DNA from: Verticillium longisporum
Taxonomy: Eukaryota > Ascomycota > Sordariomycetes > Glomerellales > Plectosphaerellaceae
Reading direction: 5' to 3'
Length of the DNA: 64,000 bases
Assembly (NCBI GenBank): GCA_019188255.1
Contig: JAETXT010000011.1
Coordinates: 1,984,001-2,048,000, forward strand
The translations under genes and the position numbers were made by a program. The notes beneath the pieces were generated by a model. That model did not search any database, was not told the origin of the DNA, and saw only the letters and a program-made list of their open reading frames with translations. This document shows, one piece after another, positions 21,801 through 35,300 of this stretch; position 1 is the first letter of the stretch; every line of letters begins with the position of its first letter.

Positions 21801-24800
21801 CACTTGTTATCGGTACCGCAGATGAGCGTTGACAGACAGGGCAAGGTCGAGCTGCAGGCCTCGCCGATGCCACCGAGCTGGGGTGTGACAATGACGGGGT
21901 CCGTCTCTGGCACGGCGCAAATGTCGCCGGTGCCACAGATGAGACCCGTCAGACAAGGCAGGGTAGCGCTGCAGGGCGCTCCAAGAGGACCAGGCTCGGG
22001 TGGGTTAGGAATAGTCGTGATGGGGCCGCAAGTGTTGTCAGAGCCGCAGGTGAGGCCAGGGAGACAAGGCTTCGTCTCGCTGCAAGCTTCACCAGATGCG
22101 CCGAGATCAACACCTGGCGTGGCGCAGACATTGGCGGCACCGCAGACCAGGGCTGGAAGGCAGGGAAGGGTAGCGCTGCAACTATCTCCGAGCTGTCCAA
22201 GATCAGGAACATTCGGTGTCGTCGTCGTCGGGGCCGTGCAACGACCGTTCTCGCCGCAGGTCAAGGGCGAACGGCAGATGAGCGTGCCATCGCATGTCTC
22301 GTCAATGTTGCGCAGGTTGGTGCAAGTGCCCGCCTCGCAGGCAAGCGGCAGCGAGCAGATGTTCGTAGCATCACAGCTCTCGCCGAGGTTGCGACCACCA
22401 GGAGTAGGGACAACGCAGATGTTGTTGGTGCACTGGAGAGGTGTTGCGCAGGGCGTCTGGTCGTTGCAGGCAGCGCCAGCACCAGCGTCACCACCAGGGA
22501 TCCCGCCATCACCACCACCGCCACCGGGAATGATGACGGCGGGAATACAGACGCCAGACTGGCAAGTGAGGGGCGAGCGGCAGGGAGTGTTGTCGTTGCA
22601 CTGCTCATTCTCGGCGGCGGGCAGCAGACATGTGCCGGCAGGGCCACACACGAGAGGAAGAAGACAGGGAGATTCGGTGCTGCACTGGCTTCCGGGGCCG
22701 CCAGTATCACCTCCGTTGTTGCCACCGTTGTTTCCGCCATTGCTGTTGGGGTCGATGCAGATGTTGACAAGACACTGGAAAGCAGAGAAGCAGATGGCAC
22801 CCTCGCCACAGGTGCCGCCAAGTCCGACACCACCATCTCCACCAGTGGATGTCGGAGGGAGACAGACGTTGGACTGGCAGGTCAGGGGCGTACGGCACGG
22901 CTTGTCGTCATCGCAAGCGCCGTCCTGATCCACCGGAGAGATGCAAGTACCGGCAGGGCCGCAGATGAGCGGCAGGGCACATGGCGAGGTGAGGCTGCAG
23001 GTGTCGCCAGCATTGCCGCCCGCGGCGGGAGGGAGAGAGTCGACTGCGCAGACACCGGAAAGACAGACGAGTGGCGGACGGCAGGGTGCCTGATCGCTGC
23101 AAGCGCCGTCGAGATCGACCGGAGAGATACATGTGTTGCCGGGACCACAGATCAGGGGAAGGTTGCAGACGTTCGCAGCAGACCTGCGGAGAACGTCGAC
23201 GACGGCGGAACAGCTATCGCCAACATCACCACCACCTGGTCCTTCCACGATGACACAGACGCCAGCACGGCAATCGAGAGGTGCTCGGCAGTCACCGACT
23301 GCAGCACAGACGTCACCCGGACCGCCGGAGCCGCCATTGTCACCACCTCCGTTGTTTGGACCAGGGTCGACAGCACATACGCCAGACTGGCAGACCAGAG
23401 GTGTGCGGCATGGAGCATCGTTGGAGCAGGTAGCATCCAGCTCTCCGGGGAGGATACACACAGAGTTCGGGCCACAGACAAGCGGCAGGTTGCAAGGGTT
23501 CTCGGTGCTGCAGGCATCGCCTGGTAGACCTCCAGCGGGTGTTTCGGCGACAGCGCAGGCACCGTTCTGGCACGTAAGAGGGGGCCGGCAGGGCGCCTCG
23601 TTCGAGCAAGTATCCGCCAGACCTCCAGGAAGAACGCAGACGTTGGACGGACCGCAGAGGAGAGGAACGTTGCACAGCGTCTCAGGTCCGCAGCTGTCAC
23701 CGCTGTTGCCGCCGCCTCCGGGGCCCGCGGGGGCGACACAGATGTTGGCGTCGCACTCGTTGGGTGCCAGGCAGGGCTTCTCAGTGATGCACTCGTCGCC
23801 GGGAAGACCACCAGTGTTACCGCCGCCGCCGCCGCCGGGGAGCTCGTTGCTGACGTCAGGAAGGGTGCAAGTACCGGCTTGGCAGAGCAGAGGCGTCCGG
23901 CAAGGGGTGTTTTCGTTGCACTGATCGCCAGCGCCGCCGAGGTTGGTGCAAGTACCGGCCTCGCAACTCAGAGGGACGCGGCAAGGGCTCGTAGTCGAGC
24001 AGCTGTCACCAGCATCCCCGAGGTCGGGAGCACCGGGAAGAACACAAATCTCGTTGCGGCATTCAAGAGGCGAGGCACAGACGGTTGTCTCGCTGCACTG
24101 ATCACCAGCGCCAGCGCCGCCGCCACCTCCGCCGCCACCGGGGAGCTCGTTACCGAGATCCGGGGCGGTACAAGTACCGGACTGGCAAAGAAGAGGCGTT
24201 CGGCACAGGGCGTTATCATCGCACTGGTCGCCAACGCCGCCAAGGTTGGCACAGATGCCCGCCACACAGTCCAAGGGGCTGCGGCACGGGGTCGCGCCAC
24301 TGCAGGTATCGCCAAGATCGCCAAGCTCAGGCGCGCCAGGGAGGACACAGACGTCGTTGCGGCACTCGAGAGGTGTTGCGCAAGGGCTGGCTTCGCTGCA
24401 CTGATCGCCAGCTCCGCCGCCGCCGCCGCCGCCGCCGCCACCATTGTTGAGGCCGGGGTCAACAGCGCAGGTTCCAGACTGGCAGGTCAAGGGAGTCCGG
24501 CAAGGCTTGTTGTCGGCGCACTCATCGCCAGCGGCGCCAAGGAGAGCACACTTGCCAGCTTCGCAGCCGAGTGGACTGCGGCACGGGTTCTCGGCACTGC
24601 AAACATCGCCCAGGTTGCCTTCATCGGGGTTCGTCGTCGGTGCCACGCAGACGTCGTTACGGCATTCGAACGGGGCAGCGCAGATGGTCTCAGCATTGCA
24701 GGCATCGCCGGGGCCAGCCGGCTCAGCGGGCGGGAGACAGGTACCCTCCTGGCAAGTAAGGGGAGTCCTGCATGGTGTGTCGTTGTCGCACGCATCATTG

Positions 24801-27800
24801 TTGTTGCCAGGGTTGACGCAGCTGCCTTCCTGGCATTGGAGAGGAAGGCGACAGGGCGACTCGGTGTCACAGGCATCACCGGGGCCTCCAGCATCGCCGC
24901 CTCCTGCATTGGGCGCGATACAGACGTTTGACTGACATTCGAGAGGGCTGCGGCAAGGAGTGTCGTCGTTGCACTCGGCACCAGGGCCGCCAAGTAGAGC
25001 ACACTTGCCATTCTCGCAGGTGAGGGGAGCAAGACAGGGCTCAGCGGCGCTGCGCGAAAGAGCGTTACAGTCGTCTCCCAGTCCTCCCGGGGCGTCTTCG
25101 CCACCATCGGAGGGAGCGAGGCAGATATCGTTCTGGCACTGAAGAGGAGCCTTGCAAGGAGACTCTGCGCCGCAGGCATCGCCAGGGCCGCCTTCACCAG
25201 GGTTCCCAGGTCCGACACAGATGCCGGCTTCGCAAGAGAGGGGCCGGAGGCAAGGTTTGTCCGCGTTGCACTCATCACCAAGATTGCCGTCACCTGGATC
25301 CTCTCGCAGCAGGCAGATACCATCCTCGCAGGTGAGGGGAGAGATGCAAGGACCGACGCCATCGCCACAGGGGGCTCCAGGACCGCCGGTTCCGCGACCA
25401 CCGATCGGGAGACAAATACCTGCCTGGCAGGTCAAGGGAGACTGGCAGGGAGTCAGGTTGCTTCCGCAGTTGGCGCCCTCGGAGCCGTCAGTGGGGCCGC
25501 TAGGGATACCCGTCTCGGGAGGCGAACAGACGTTGCCCTGGCAGGTGAGTGGTGCCTCGCAGATGGGAAGGTTGAGGCCGCAAGCATCATCTTGTTGACC
25601 CTCATCTCCAGGGCCGGCGATCTCAGGAAGACAAATGGCATTCTGGCAGGTAAGCGGAGCCTGGCACTCGGGGAGTCCCTCGCCACAGGCATCACCGTTT
25701 TCACCACCATTGCCGCCGCCGGGGTTGATAGGAGGCAGACAAATCTCGTTTTGGCATTCGAGGCCTGTGTTACAAGCAGGCAGATTCTTGCCGCAAGCAT
25801 CGCCCTGCTCGCCACCGTTGTTGAGGATGGGATCGATGGCAGGAAGACAGATGTTGTTCTGGCACTCAAGCGTGGTCTGGCACTCGGGAAGACCCTCGCC
25901 ACAGGCATCGCCTTGAGCCCCACCACCGTTGCCGCCGTTGACAGGCTCAAGGCAAATATCGTTGCGGCACTCAAGGTTCGACTCGCAGGGAGGCAGCTTG
26001 GAGCCACAGGCATCGCCGAGGCTGCCTTGACCATCACCTCCAGAGCCAGGGTTAGGAGGCAGACAGATGGCGTTCTGGCACTCAAGGGTAGACTGGCAAG
26101 GCGGCAAGCCAGCGCCGCAAGCATCTCCAAGCTCGCCTTCACCTCCATCGCCAGGACCACCGATTGGGGGCAGGCAAACAGCGTTCTGGCACAGAAGGGT
26201 AGATTGGCAAGGCGGCAGAGCAGGACCGCAAGCATCGCCGAGGTCACCGCCATCGTCGCCACCAGGGGTCGTGGCTGGGCCTAGGCAGACGTTGTTCAGG
26301 CAGCGAAGTGGCGTCTTGCAGAGAGGGAGATCGGGGCCGCAAGCGTTGCCAGCTTCCCCTCCATCGGTATCACCGGGTCCGCTGATAGGCGGCGCACAAA
26401 TGTTGTTCTGACAGACGAGAGTGCTCTCACAAGGAGGTAGGTTGGGACCACAGGCATCACCTGTCACACCGCCATCATCACCACCAGGAGGAATAGTGGA
26501 TGGCAAGCAGATGTTGTTCTGGCAGCTCAGAGAGCTCCGGCATGGAGGCAGACCAGGACCACACGCGTCATTGACGTCACCCTCGCCGCCAGGCACTCCC
26601 AGAACGGCACATGTACCGCCACGACAGAGGAGAGGCTCGCCACAAAGGGGCAGGTCGAGGCCACAGGCATTACCCTCTTTGCCAGGGCCAGTCACAGGGT
26701 CGCCAGGGCCAGCCACAGGGTCGTCAGGGCCAGCCACAGGGTCGTCAGGGCCAGTCAGAGGCGCGCAGACACCACTCTGGCAAACAAGAGGGCTGGTGCA
26801 CTGAACCAGGTCGGGGCCACAGTTGTTGTCGTCGACAGAAGGGTCTACGCAAAGGTTGTTGCGACAGATCTGGTTGCCCACGCAAGTCTCGGTGCCGCAC
26901 TGCGCAGGAGGCAATGCGGTGCAGACGCCCGTCAGGCAGAGAGGGCGGTCTTCAGGACAGGCGTTGCCAGGAGTTGAGCAGTTATCGGGATCATTGCTCT
27001 GGTTGACGCACGTGTTTCCATCGACACAGATTTCGCCGAGAGCGCAAGCGGTAGTTCCGCACTGGCCAGGAGGATTGGGGCCGTCAGAACGCTGGCAAAC
27101 ACCTGCTGCGCAGACTTCACCGGCGGAGCACTTGTTTCCGGGAGTACCGCAGTTGTTCAAGTCGGTAGAGGGGTTGATGCAGATGTTGTTGATGCAAATC
27201 TCGATATCGGGCAGGCAGGGATCAGCTCTACACTGGGGAAGACCTGCGCCTCGACAGATGCCTGCAATGCAAAGAGGGGAGGCATCGGGGCACTGTCTGC
27301 CAACGGTGCCGCAGTTCTGGGGGTCGGTGCCAAGGTTGATGCAGGCGTTGTTATCGACGCAAACCTCGCCGTCGTCGCAAGGGCCGTTGGCACCACACGT
27401 AAGGGGCTCGCCTGGCTCTCCAGAGCCATCTGGCGTGCCAGTAGGTGGGGTGCGTACACAGGAGTCTAGAACGCAGCTGAAGGGAGCCACACAGTCGGAC
27501 CCGCAAGCTCCAGGACCTTCAACGGGCACGCACTCGCCGTCGAGACAGGTCTCAGAAGACGTACATTGGCGAGATGATGACGAGATCTGTCGAGATCTAA
27601 GTCGGGCAGAGTCCCTGAAGCAGTTATCAGGATCTACAAGAACGCGGCACTCCTTGGCGATACAGAGAGAATCGTCGCCGCACGAGGGGTTGCACTCAGA
27701 CTCGTCGGGACCAGGCTTTCCGCCAGGGATGCCAACGCCGCCTGAGCCGCCTGGCTTGCCCGGCTTGCCAGGTTCGCCGGGTCCACCGGGTCCACCGGGT

Positions 27801-29320
27801 CCGCCAGGGAAGCCGGGTCCGCCAGGGAAGCCGGGTCCGCCAGGGAAGCCGGGTCCGCCAGGGAAGCCGGGTCCGCCAGGGAAACCCGGGATGCCGGCAG
27901 AGATGCACTCAGAGTCCAAGCAAAGAGTGCCAGGAGGGCATGTCAGGGCTTTGGGTCCGCACGCATTGGGGTCCTCGCCAGTGTCGACGGAGACACAGCT
28001 TCCGAGTATGCACACGTTGTTCGCGGGGCATGGCTCGCTGTTCTCGCAGCTCTGTGGGTCGCCGGCAACGTCAAGACAGACTTTACCGCCAAGGCAGGCC
28101 TGGTGAGGAGCACACTGCTGCGAGCCGCACTGCAGGACGGGCTCAATCTCGGAGGGATAGCACTCCTTCTCGTAGCAGAAGTAGCCATCGCCGCACTTTC
28201 CGTCGCAACCGGACGCGTCAGATCCAACGTTGAAGTCAATGCAGCGTCCCCGGCAGCAGAGGGAGCTGGACGAGCATGGCTTGCCGGAACAGTCTTTGGC
28301 GTCTCCAAAGACATCGACGCAGAGATGGCCGGCTTGAACCTTGCCAGGTGGGCAGATTTGCTCAGGCCTCCAGATGCTGTTTGAGGGTCGGTCACCGTGA
28401 ACGGGCTTGCGGTTGCCGTCATGGTGAGGCTTGGAGTTGCCGCCGCCGGCGCTGCCAGACCCAGACTTGTCGCCATGGCCGCAACCGGGGTCGTACAAGT
28501 CGCTGATGCAGACGCCAGAAACACAGACCGAGCCAGGCTCGCAGTGCGCAACTGGCTCACCGCAGGTGGTATTGTCTGTGCTGATATGAATAGGAATGAT
28601 TTCGCCATCGTAGCAGATGCTGCCAGGAGCGACGTTATCAGATGTCTTCCCGGCTCCTAAGTCCAGGGGCAAGCATTCGGAGAAGACACAGAGACTTCCC
28701 GAGTCGCACGCGGTTTCGTTGGAGCCGCAGTGGGTTGAGTCAGTACCAATGATGAGGTGCTCGTAAGTACACTCAGTGTCCTTTGAGCCACAGCCATTAG
28801 ATCCGATAGTGATGGGTGTACATGAATTTTCGTAGCAAGCCCAGCCAGGATTACAGGCGGTTTTGTTGGAGCCCTCAGCTCCGCAGTTCGTGCCATCGAA
28901 CCCAGTATCAATGGGCTGCACAACGCCGTTGACGCAGACCTGGTTGCTGCCACAGTCTTCTTTGGCAGGGCCACACTGAAGAGGGCTCGTGAGGACCTGG
29001 ATCGAGCGGCAGACATCTTCGTCACACCACTGGCCAGGCAAACACTTCTTGCCAGCACAGCTAAGCGGGTCTGAGCCGAAGATGAGGTCCTGACATGTAT
29101 CGAGTACAGAAAGCTGTCCGGGTCCGCAGCCATAGCGGTCGTGGTCGATATTGATTATGACCGAAGAACATGTGTCATCATGTTCGCCACGGGCGAGGAG
29201 GAGGTTGTCGTCGTTGTTGGCCGCCCCAGTGTCTTTGATAAGGGCGCGGGCATCAGCAAGGGGCAAACCCGCGATGGATGACAAGGCCGCCAGACCAAGC
29301 CAGCTGATGTGGTTGCTCAT
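18863..29320 (-). CDS. Giant secreted cysteine-rich repeat protein (3,485 residues)
   Basis: One intronless frame of 10,458 bp. Residues 1-24 form a signal peptide ([20 protein letters not shown]). Residues about 50-470 hold irregular Cys-rich modules. Residues about 474-535 are collagen-like (GFPGGP repeats, then [11 protein letters not shown]). From there to about 3075 I count about 75 four-cysteine modules of the form C-x5/6-C-x5-C-x4-C, for example [20 protein letters not shown] early and [14 protein letters not shown] later, joined by Gly/Asp/Pro linkers. Residues about 3083-3440 are almost only Gly, Ala, Asn, Val ([10 protein letters not shown] units), followed by a last Cys module ([20 protein letters not shown]). 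No transmembrane or GPI tail is evident. The module spacing recalls Dickkopf/EGF-like disulfide knots, but no enzyme domain is visible. A cell-wall, matrix or adhesion role is inference. A shared evolutionary origin by module duplication is clear from the sequence. Confidence 0.85.
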   Translation of the reverse strand: MSNHISWLGLAALSSIAGLPLADARALIKDTGAANNDDNLLLARGEHDDTCSSVIINIDHDRYGCGPGQLSVLDTCQDLIFGSDPLSCAGKKCLPGQWCDEDVCRSIQVLTSPLQCGPAKEDCGSNQVCVNGVVQPIDTGFDGTNCGAEGSNKTACNPGWACYENSCTPITIGSNGCGSKDTECTYEHLIIGTDSTHCGSNETACDSGSLCVFSECLPLDLGAGKTSDNVAPGSICYDGEIIPIHISTDNTTCGEPVAHCEPGSVCVSGVCISDLYDPGCGHGDKSGSGSAGGGNSKPHHDGNRKPVHGDRPSNSIWRPEQICPPGKVQAGHLCVDVFGDAKDCSGKPCSSSSLCCRGRCIDFNVGSDASGCDGKCGDGYFCYEKECYPSEIEPVLQCGSQQCAPHQACLGGKVCLDVAGDPQSCENSEPCPANNVCILGSCVSVDTGEDPNACGPKALTCPPGTLCLDSECISAGIPGFPGGPGFPGGPGFPGGPGFPGGPGFPGGPGGPGGPGEPGKPGKPGGSGGVGIPGGKPGPDESECNPSCGDDSLCIAKECRVLVDPDNCFRDSARLRSRQISSSSRQCTSSETCLDGECVPVEGPGACGSDCVAPFSCVLDSCVRTPPTGTPDGSGEPGEPLTCGANGPCDDGEVCVDNNACINLGTDPQNCGTVGRQCPDASPLCIAGICRGAGLPQCRADPCLPDIEICINNICINPSTDLNNCGTPGNKCSAGEVCAAGVCQRSDGPNPPGQCGTTACALGEICVDGNTCVNQSNDPDNCSTPGNACPEDRPLCLTGVCTALPPAQCGTETCVGNQICRNNLCVDPSVDDNNCGPDLVQCTSPLVCQSGVCAPLTGPDDPVAGPDDPVAGPGDPVTGPGKEGNACGLDLPLCGEPLLCRGGTCAVLGVPGGEGDVNDACGPGLPPCRSSLSCQNNICLPSTIPPGGDDGGVTGDACGPNLPPCESTLVCQNNICAPPISGPGDTDGGEAGNACGPDLPLCKTPLRCLNNVCLGPATTPGGDDGGDLGDACGPALPPCQSTLLCQNAVCLPPIGGPGDGGEGELGDACGAGLPPCQSTLECQNAICLPPNPGSGGDGQGSLGDACGSKLPPCESNLECRNDICLEPVNGGNGGGAQGDACGEGLPECQTTLECQNNICLPAIDPILNNGGEQGDACGKNLPACNTGLECQNEICLPPINPGGGNGGENGDACGEGLPECQAPLTCQNAICLPEIAGPGDEGQQDDACGLNLPICEAPLTCQGNVCSPPETGIPSGPTDGSEGANCGSNLTPCQSPLTCQAGICLPIGGRGTGGPGAPCGDGVGPCISPLTCEDGICLLREDPGDGNLGDECNADKPCLRPLSCEAGICVGPGNPGEGGPGDACGAESPCKAPLQCQNDICLAPSDGGEDAPGGLGDDCNALSRSAAEPCLAPLTCENGKCALLGGPGAECNDDTPCRSPLECQSNVCIAPNAGGGDAGGPGDACDTESPCRLPLQCQEGSCVNPGNNNDACDNDTPCRTPLTCQEGTCLPPAEPAGPGDACNAETICAAPFECRNDVCVAPTTNPDEGNLGDVCSAENPCRSPLGCEAGKCALLGAAGDECADNKPCRTPLTCQSGTCAVDPGLNNGGGGGGGGGGAGDQCSEASPCATPLECRNDVCVLPGAPELGDLGDTCSGATPCRSPLDCVAGICANLGGVGDQCDDNALCRTPLLCQSGTCTAPDLGNELPGGGGGGGGAGAGDQCSETTVCASPLECRNEICVLPGAPDLGDAGDSCSTTSPCRVPLSCEAGTCTNLGGAGDQCNENTPCRTPLLCQAGTCTLPDVSNELPGGGGGGNTGGLPGDECITEKPCLAPNECDANICVAPAGPGGGGNSGDSCGPETLCNVPLLCGPSNVCVLPGGLADTCSNEAPCRPPLTCQNGACAVAETPAGGLPGDACSTENPCNLPLVCGPNSVCILPGELDATCSNDAPCRTPLVCQSGVCAVDPGPNNGGGDNGGSGGPGDVCAAVGDCRAPLDCRAGVCVIVEGPGGGDVGDSCSAVVDVLRRSAANVCNLPLICGPGNTCISPVDLDGACSDQAPCRPPLVCLSGVCAVDSLPPAAGGNAGDTCSLTSPCALPLICGPAGTCISPVDQDGACDDDKPCRTPLTCQSNVCLPPTSTGGDGGVGLGGTCGEGAICFSAFQCLVNICIDPNSNGGNNGGNNGGDTGGPGSQCSTESPCLLPLVCGPAGTCLLPAAENEQCNDNTPCRSPLTCQSGVCIPAVIIPGGGGGDGGIPGGDAGAGAACNDQTPCATPLQCTNNICVVPTPGGRNLGESCDATNICSLPLACEAGTCTNLRNIDETCDGTLICRSPLTCGENGRCTAPTTTTPNVPDLGQLGDSCSATLPCLPALVCGAANVCATPGVDLGASGEACSETKPCLPGLTCGSDNTCGPITTIPNPPEPGPLGAPCSATLPCLTGLICGTGDICAVPETDPVIVTPQLGGIGEACSSTLPCLSTLICGTDNKCALPEQPTPGGAGDVCGPLKPCQSPLFCSEALVCVDTTITPPAGGNVGEACSLTLPCLSPFLCEGDVCIPATGGQGQGGLNDECSTDKPCISPLICGSENKCTTAPAPNVPGAVGDTCTVVGDCATGLVCTESKCALPPVVPGKLGATCGDKQPCETPLVCGTGNVCAAPPPGDLGATCGTLQPCAAPLVCGEGDICATPPPAGSGQPCGPSQLCASPLVCGSSNVCEDAPTDVPGGAGAACSAQKPCLAPLVCGESSTCGTPTVTPGAVGESCSPTAPCLSPLLCNSNVCEAPVVNTPGGPGETCSEARLCRSPLVCGSGKTCETPAETPGNLNDPCSATRPCLSPLQCSQGGTCVAGVTPPVTGEPCGTGGARCTNAQVCIQSPVGNALVCVALAPGPQGGNAGTNCGNTGRACSSAEACIESAALPGSYICVNLPTVGGNTGGNDGTTTPPTGGGGGETPSGTKCGSATCPTGQTCLNAATSSCGLAGDAGTTTPAQNTQCGDKVCPGVQICINFGPFSFGGKVCGLPGETGVTLGTGILCGNIRCGPFQRCEDATRSRCTFNPFSGTNTGPSTGVSAGGEGSVTVPGGTVGAGGSVNAGANGGTGGVNAGANAGANVGAGGVNAGANVGGGVNAGANGGGGVNAGANAGGGVNAGANGGATGGANAGANGGATGGINAGVSGGATGGVNAGANGGATGGANAGANGGATGGINAGVSGGATGGVNAGASGGATGGVNAGANVGGGVNTGANGGTGGGMNAGANAGGGVNAGANGGTGGASAGANGGASGGVNAGTNAGGSGVNAGANGGASGGVNAGANAGGSGANAGANGGASGGVNAGANAGGGVNADANGGASGGVNAGANGGASGGVNAGANGGGGASAGANGGASGGVNAGANAGGSGVNAGANAGGGVNAGANAGGGATAGGSSSGGNTQQPAGAGQRCGGILGFGCPPLTRCEGKTCVAFGIGFGIGA
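18990..20090 (-). repeat. Gly/Ala/Asn low-complexity coding repeats in the giant gene's tail
   Basis: The DNA repeats variants of an 18-45 bp unit encoding (G)GVNAGANGG(A). Copies differ mainly at Val/Ala/Ile/Ser and at third codon positions. This is a likely site of slippage and length variation. Confidence 0.85.
19612..19827 (-). repeat. 108-bp near-perfect tandem duplication
   Basis: Two adjacent 36-codon blocks, starting at 19612 and 19720, are almost identical at the nucleotide level, including silent positions. This points to a recent duplication within the Gly/Ala/Asn tail. Confidence 0.8.
26681..26761 (-). repeat. 21-bp tandem repeat inside the giant gene
   Basis: Nearly four copies of a 21-bp unit encode the linker repeats GPDDPVA / GPGDPVT between two Cys modules. 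Confidence 0.8.
27801..27890 (-). repeat. 18-bp tandem repeat encoding collagen-like GFPGGP units
   Basis: Five near-identical 18-bp copies encode the core of the collagen-like stretch near residues 477-507 of the giant protein. Confidence 0.85.
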
Positions 29321-32300
29321 GTTGTCGAGGAGCTGTGTCGATGCTCTGTTGTTGGTTGGAGTCGAAGAGAAGCGCCGGGAACTAACGAAAGATACGCCAT
29401 GCCTCTATATAGAACCAGGAACAACCCAATATCAAGTTGGTGATTGCAGCCGGCCATTTCCTCATGCGGCGTTTCTCATGAGGCGTTTTCCGTGACTACC
29501 TCTGCATATGCCATAGGCCCGGGCCCAGAACCCGGGGATGTCTGTCCTCGGGGGAGCACTGACCTGCACCCGCAAGTTGGCAGAGGAATGTTAGCGAGAA
29601 ATCGAACCGTTCGAGCCCTTTGAGGCTGGCCATGACTGCATTCGGAAAGAAAACACGTTGAAGTTATCCCGAGGTACAGCTGTATGGTCCCTGTCCATCG
29701 CAGGCAACGGGGCCGTGCTTCTGGGAGTGGCCGCCATCGTGCCCTTCTCATCCGATCGTTTGCGGCCGATGTTGAACAAATCTTTCTCGGTTGAAAAGAA
29801 GAAGCCAATTCATGCTAGCCCTATACTAAAGACATGTTAGTGACTAGTCTCGGTAGATTGATAAGACCAGCAAGCTCCGTTCTCTCCCGCAAGCACGAAA
29901 GCGGTGGTGCTACAATGGGTATGAGGAGAGAGGTCAGACTGGATAGTATCGTTATCATAGTCAGCCACCGTTGAATGCGCATGCTCGGCTTGGTTACTGG
30001 ACCATAAGCTGCTGGGCCAGGCGCCGCTTGGCACTCGGGGACTCGGCTGTTCCAAGACACTGGTGTCACCTCGGGAAAATGCCAGATCCAGTACGACCTG
30101 TCCGCATTCTGTTGTCGTAATCCGGTTGACTGACCAGCAATGAAGGTTGTGAGCTTCATTCTGGATCCAAGTCGTACAAGAAGAGCAGCAGGCTTGGGCA
30201 GGGGGCCGCTGCATTTGGTAGAGCGGTGGTGTTGGGGATGTTGAAGGCTGTGATACAATCATGGAGTCGCAAATGTTGAGCGGGGTATGTAGTTGGCCCT
30301 GACGATTACAATGTGTCCATTGATCGCCTGAATGCCAGGAAGAGATAGTTGGAGTTCCAATCATGGTTAATTGATCCCGGCCACGTCGTTCGCTGTGGTT
30401 CTGCTGTCCCTGATGACTGCGGCCTGGGCGATGTCGTTGGACAGGTGATGGAACTCAAGCCTTGAGCCCAGAACCCGGGTGAGCAGGCAGGTTGGGGGTC
30501 CAGGGGTTCCTTCCCCACCACAACTCATCGACAAGGGGCGATTTGAAGGAAGGAGGGGCCATGCTGTGGGGCGTCTGCCAATGAGCGACAGGCAGAACAC
30601 AATGGACCCCTTAAACTCGGAACAACCCGCATGCCAGATGAGCTGACTCATCGGGAACAACAGAGCTGCCTGGCGTGCCAATGGATGACAATCCGTTCTG
30701 TTTCAGCATCGAATTTGCCCAGTGAGACATGCATTTTTCCCAATTCTGCCACTACGACTGCAAGCCGGACGATTGTCTTCCCGCTGCTAGCATCCAGAAA
30801 CAGGACAACAACGAGTCTCCGAGTCTCGAGGGTTCAAACTCCTCTGTCTCGACACCATGCTCCAGGGACCGTGTCGATCACAACATCCACTGGCTGTCTC
30901 ATGTCCTAAGCAGTACGGCCATACAACCCTCAATTACACCCATGCTGGCTCAGCAGTACCATACAATCCAGTATGCCTTGGGGCTGTTGCCTCTACTTCT
31001 CGACCCTAGAGCACGTTTGCGACACGGCAGGCCTCGTCCATATTAGAAGCGAGGTGGCGTTCAATGGAAGTTCGCCCCTGCGCCACCCAGCTCGCCCGTC
31101 CACAATGTGTTTGCAGACGAACCAAAAAAGTTTAGATCAGAGCTGCCACTGAACCATCTCGGTCAATTGGCGCCCCGCACGTCTCAAAACTCCACCGCAT
31201 TGATCACCATGGCATTTAATACTGCTTCTGAACAACCCGATTCTGCAGCCATGCATCCAGACGATGCTGTGAAGGGTGGGCAGATCCCGTGCCGGGCTGC
31301 TCTCCCGCCTGAATACTTGGATGGTTTTCAGTGCAAGGTGCTGGTCGCAAGTCACGAGGAGACTTCCTGTTCAACTCACAGATTCTGGGACTTCTGATCA
31401 TGACATCTGGCCGTAGAGTACTGCAAACCATTCCTCTGAACCTCGGAAGCCTATTGCGAGCTTGCATGAACCCCACCAGCTCACCTTCGCCAATGTATTG
31501 ATGAAGGTGCTGCAAACACCCCCGCACTTGGCCGGCCTCTGTCCAGTCCGTCTCGTCCAGTGCTCATCGGGCCGAGCTATTTCACCATGCTACATTGCAG
31601 TGATGAGGGTCCATTGAAAACGTCTAGTGCTTCCCTCCGCCGTCGAAAGCTCGGGCTGGACTAAGACGCACTGAGGGAGGAGCCGTCTCCAGTGCAAAGT
31701 GGGTGTCTGGGGTCGGGTGTCTGTGCTGTGAGACCCCTGGGTCTGCACAAGGCATTTTTGGTGCAGGAGATGTAATGACAGGTCACAATTTCCTTGTCTG
31801 TTCAGAATCTGCAGCTCATGCCACCGGGTTATCGGAAACATCTCTGCAGACTTGATCACGCTAGATTACTGTTGTCCCTCACATCGTCAGGTGACGGATC
31901 ACCTCGTCACTCCCTAGAGACTTGGCAATCACTCTTGCTCTTGATATTGACCACGTCTTCGCCGTCGGGCCTTGGCATTTCTCGCATCTACCGCAAGCTG
32001 TCCAAAACGACCTTCACGACTGGCATTCCTCTGGGTTGGTTTTTTTAATGTTGCAAGCCGCGATTTCAGATCTCGGGTTTGATGTGGGTCTCCTTCCCCT
32101 TTTGCCCAAGAGTGGTATTCACAGTGAATGCAAGTCGAGTACCCCTCAATGATTTCAGGAACAACATGATTCCTGGCGTAGAGATCCGAAGCGTACATAC
32201 CGTATGGCTTGCCTGGACTATATCAATACAGATCCGGTGCTTGACGATAGAGATGTTGCATCTTGGGCATTCGTGGCGTCGTGATTGAGTTCAGCCACAC

Positions 32301-35300
32301 ATCTCCAGGGTCCAATGTGCCGAGACACCAAGATTCCATACAGTAAACCTCGTTAGCACCAACAATGCCGAGCACCTCTAGAATGATTACAGAATAATAG
32401 GACCGGCTTCCGATAGCTGCCGGCTCATCACCCGGGCAGCAGCTGCAGACTGAGTCGGCTTACCTAAGGTTCCTTTGGCAGGCTCATTCGACGATGCCTC
32501 AGTCGAGAGTTTGTGACTCCGGTGTCGATCAAATCGTCTGGGTGTTACCGTACCCCACGACGCGTAGGGATAATAACCGTGTCTACCCGAGTACTAGTCT
32601 TCCGCTCCATAGGGGGACCGGCCCGGCCAGCCAGATCCGCATGCGATCGACCGGTGCTCCGAGGCACCGTGATCCTACGAAGCTGCAAGCTTGCCCGAAG
32701 ATTCTCGGGACCCCTCCATCTGTTATCTTCAAGATGGTGCTCCTCTACGGTCTTGTCTCGGGGTCTGATTTCTGACATGAAAAATGGCAACAAGAAAAGT
32801 CCTGAGAACGGTATTCACGACTACAGCGTGGTTTGTTGCCCTCTAGGGGGCCTCGATCTCGGTCTTGAAACTTAGGACCTGCCAAAAACCCAATCGCGGT
32901 TCGCCGTTTACGGCATCACTATCAATTGTCGCGGGCACCACCCGCGTTCCATACTTGTCGAACATAAGCGTCCTTCGGATCAATCTAGCCGATTGATAAT
33001 GCCCCGGCCAGAACGGTCTTGCACCGTATCTTGAGACACACCCATAAGGGCATTGTCGTAAATGGCTTCCATCCAAATTTCTGAGACACTTGGTCGGCGC
33101 ACCATCCGCATTCATTGAGCCACCAGCCGCCCACGAACCAACACCTTTCTCAAGCGTTGGGCGCTGTTTATCCACGCGAGGCAGGTCGGGCTGTTGGCGA
33201 TTTCTTGCAAACGCATCCAAGTCGGCGAAGAAGAAATTCAGTACTTGGCGCATTTGTCCATGCGGGCTTCCGGCAGAAGAAACTCCAACTCCAAGGTGGC
33301 AGATCGCTTGCCCCCAGACGGCTACGGCCTAGCTGGCCCAGGGCTCCCACTCGCAAGATTTAGGCCTCCAATATTGTTATGCGTGCGGAATCGTCACCAT
33401 ACACGAGTAAGCTGAGTCTCCTACTCGCAGATGCACAGAGCAGTTGCATTGCCACCGTATTCCATTGAGTGGTAGCAGACAGAAGCCGTGGAGATTCCAC
33501 TGCTGGCAAATTAGGGGTCTTCCCACGCATCAACACGTTTGCTTGTTTCGGACTCAGAACGACACGCATCTACGCGATCTACGCGTGTTGCATTTTGGCT
33601 GCCCATGCTCGATGCTCGAAGGGCTGGGCAGACGAACCTTATCGCAAGCCGTGAGGTGCGGGTGGGAACGGGAGACCTGCAGGGTCCGCCGATCAATTGT
33701 ATTATGTCTTAGGGAGAATCAGGGGACCAACCAACACGTGATCTGGGATGGAGCACGACGTCTTGATGCTGAAATTTCTTTTGATAGACTATGAGTTATT
33801 ACGAAATCTGCACAAACCATGGCGACTGTAATAAAATACTGTTGAACGTGGGTCGATGTTCTTGGAGGCGTAGCTAGTCATATTCTCGATTTCGACCGCC
33901 TCAATGTAGCCAGCCTAATGTCGCTGTTCGTAAGCTGACATAGCATTATGGGAGTGGCGAAAAATCAGTGCATTAGATGACGATTTAGCGTTGATTCTCA
34001 AGTAACAGCAGCTAGCCTGGACTTTGAAGCCCTCTGTATGGGTAAGTATGTGGCACTTTGCAAATTGAAGTCATTGTGCATGCATAACCTGTGTTGCCCA
34101 TCAAGTCGGCCGTCCACTTCAGCCTGGTCGAATGGGAAAACAGTCTCCTGGCTCAAAGAGGGATTGATTTTTCAAACGATGTTTCATGGTGTGCATTGAT
34201 AGATATTGGGAATGGTTTAGGAAAGCTCCAGAGAGATGGCCTCAGTGATTTATGGAACAGCTTGACGCTTTCTCCTGAACCAGACTCTGTAACGTGAATT
34301 CGAATCAACGTTGCGGTGTTACTGGGTTTGAAATCGATTCATCCTTGGCTGGGAATTCGCGACGTCGATGCTTAGTATTCTAAATAAAATCCTGTCGACT
34401 GAGCCGACATGATCGTGTGGTGGTTCTTCCAGTCTTCAATTGTTAGCAAGTCATCCGTCTGTTATCACTCGATCGCTCAGGCTCCCAGTCAAAGTCACTG
34501 CGTCCTAGCTTGCAACCAAGTCAAACCCAGAACGCACTTCCCTGCCATCGATTAACCTCTCTTATCAGGAGACACCTGTGAAGCCACGGGACAGGGGGCT
34601 AGCTTGGGGGGCTTGGGACCACGAGAGAGCGTATATCAGGGCTGCGGAGGGCCCAGCTAGCTGCGAAGGGCCAGATTTCAGATATATTCCTACACCTACC
34701 TAACAATCTGCGGAAGACCTCTTCACTCTGCTTAACCACACGCTCCGACATCTGCATTCCCACAACTGCTGTACCCCATCCACCACATCGCGCAGTACTT
34801 CTGGCAGAACCTGAGATCACATCTACGACCTTTGTCTCACGAGACCAGACAACAGACAAAAGTTCTATTCATGCCATTTATGCAAGCGACATCTACCCTT
34901 ATGGTTCCCAGGACAGGCGCCGAGGACTTGTGATAGTAAGGTTATGATTCCCAGAGTAAGGATAAGAAATAGCACTTCAAATTGACGGTAGAAATATACT
35001 TTTGCGGGTCACATCGCTTATGAACAATACAGCCTCTGCACCAGTTAAGACCATAACAGCAACTTTGGCCGTGGCCAAAACTTGCCTCTCCCCGAGGACA
35101 GTCCTCCCACAACCCGAGCCGCTGTCCTTTTCCGCGTCGATCTCATAAAGTCCAAGATTAATGCCTTCATGGCATCGTTTAATCAAGGCTCCACAAGATA
35201 AAGCAAGGCATAGAGTCTATGAAGCAGCACGCGTTGTTCGTCGAGTTACGGCTGGATGAGCCGAAAGCACAACAGATGGGGAGAGTCACACTCTTGATTT

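Noticed and set aside
18873..22928. Long plus-strand frames opposite the giant gene (500 and 555 codons, rich in Pro/Ala/Thr)
   Set aside because: They mirror the low-complexity and GC-biased codons of the minus-strand gene; the minus frame has a signal peptide, regular cysteines and is far longer.
30790..30870. A T-arm-like GGGTTCAAACTCC sequence suggesting a tRNA
   Set aside because: No matching acceptor stem, D-arm or anticodon arm can be drawn within 100 bases on either side.
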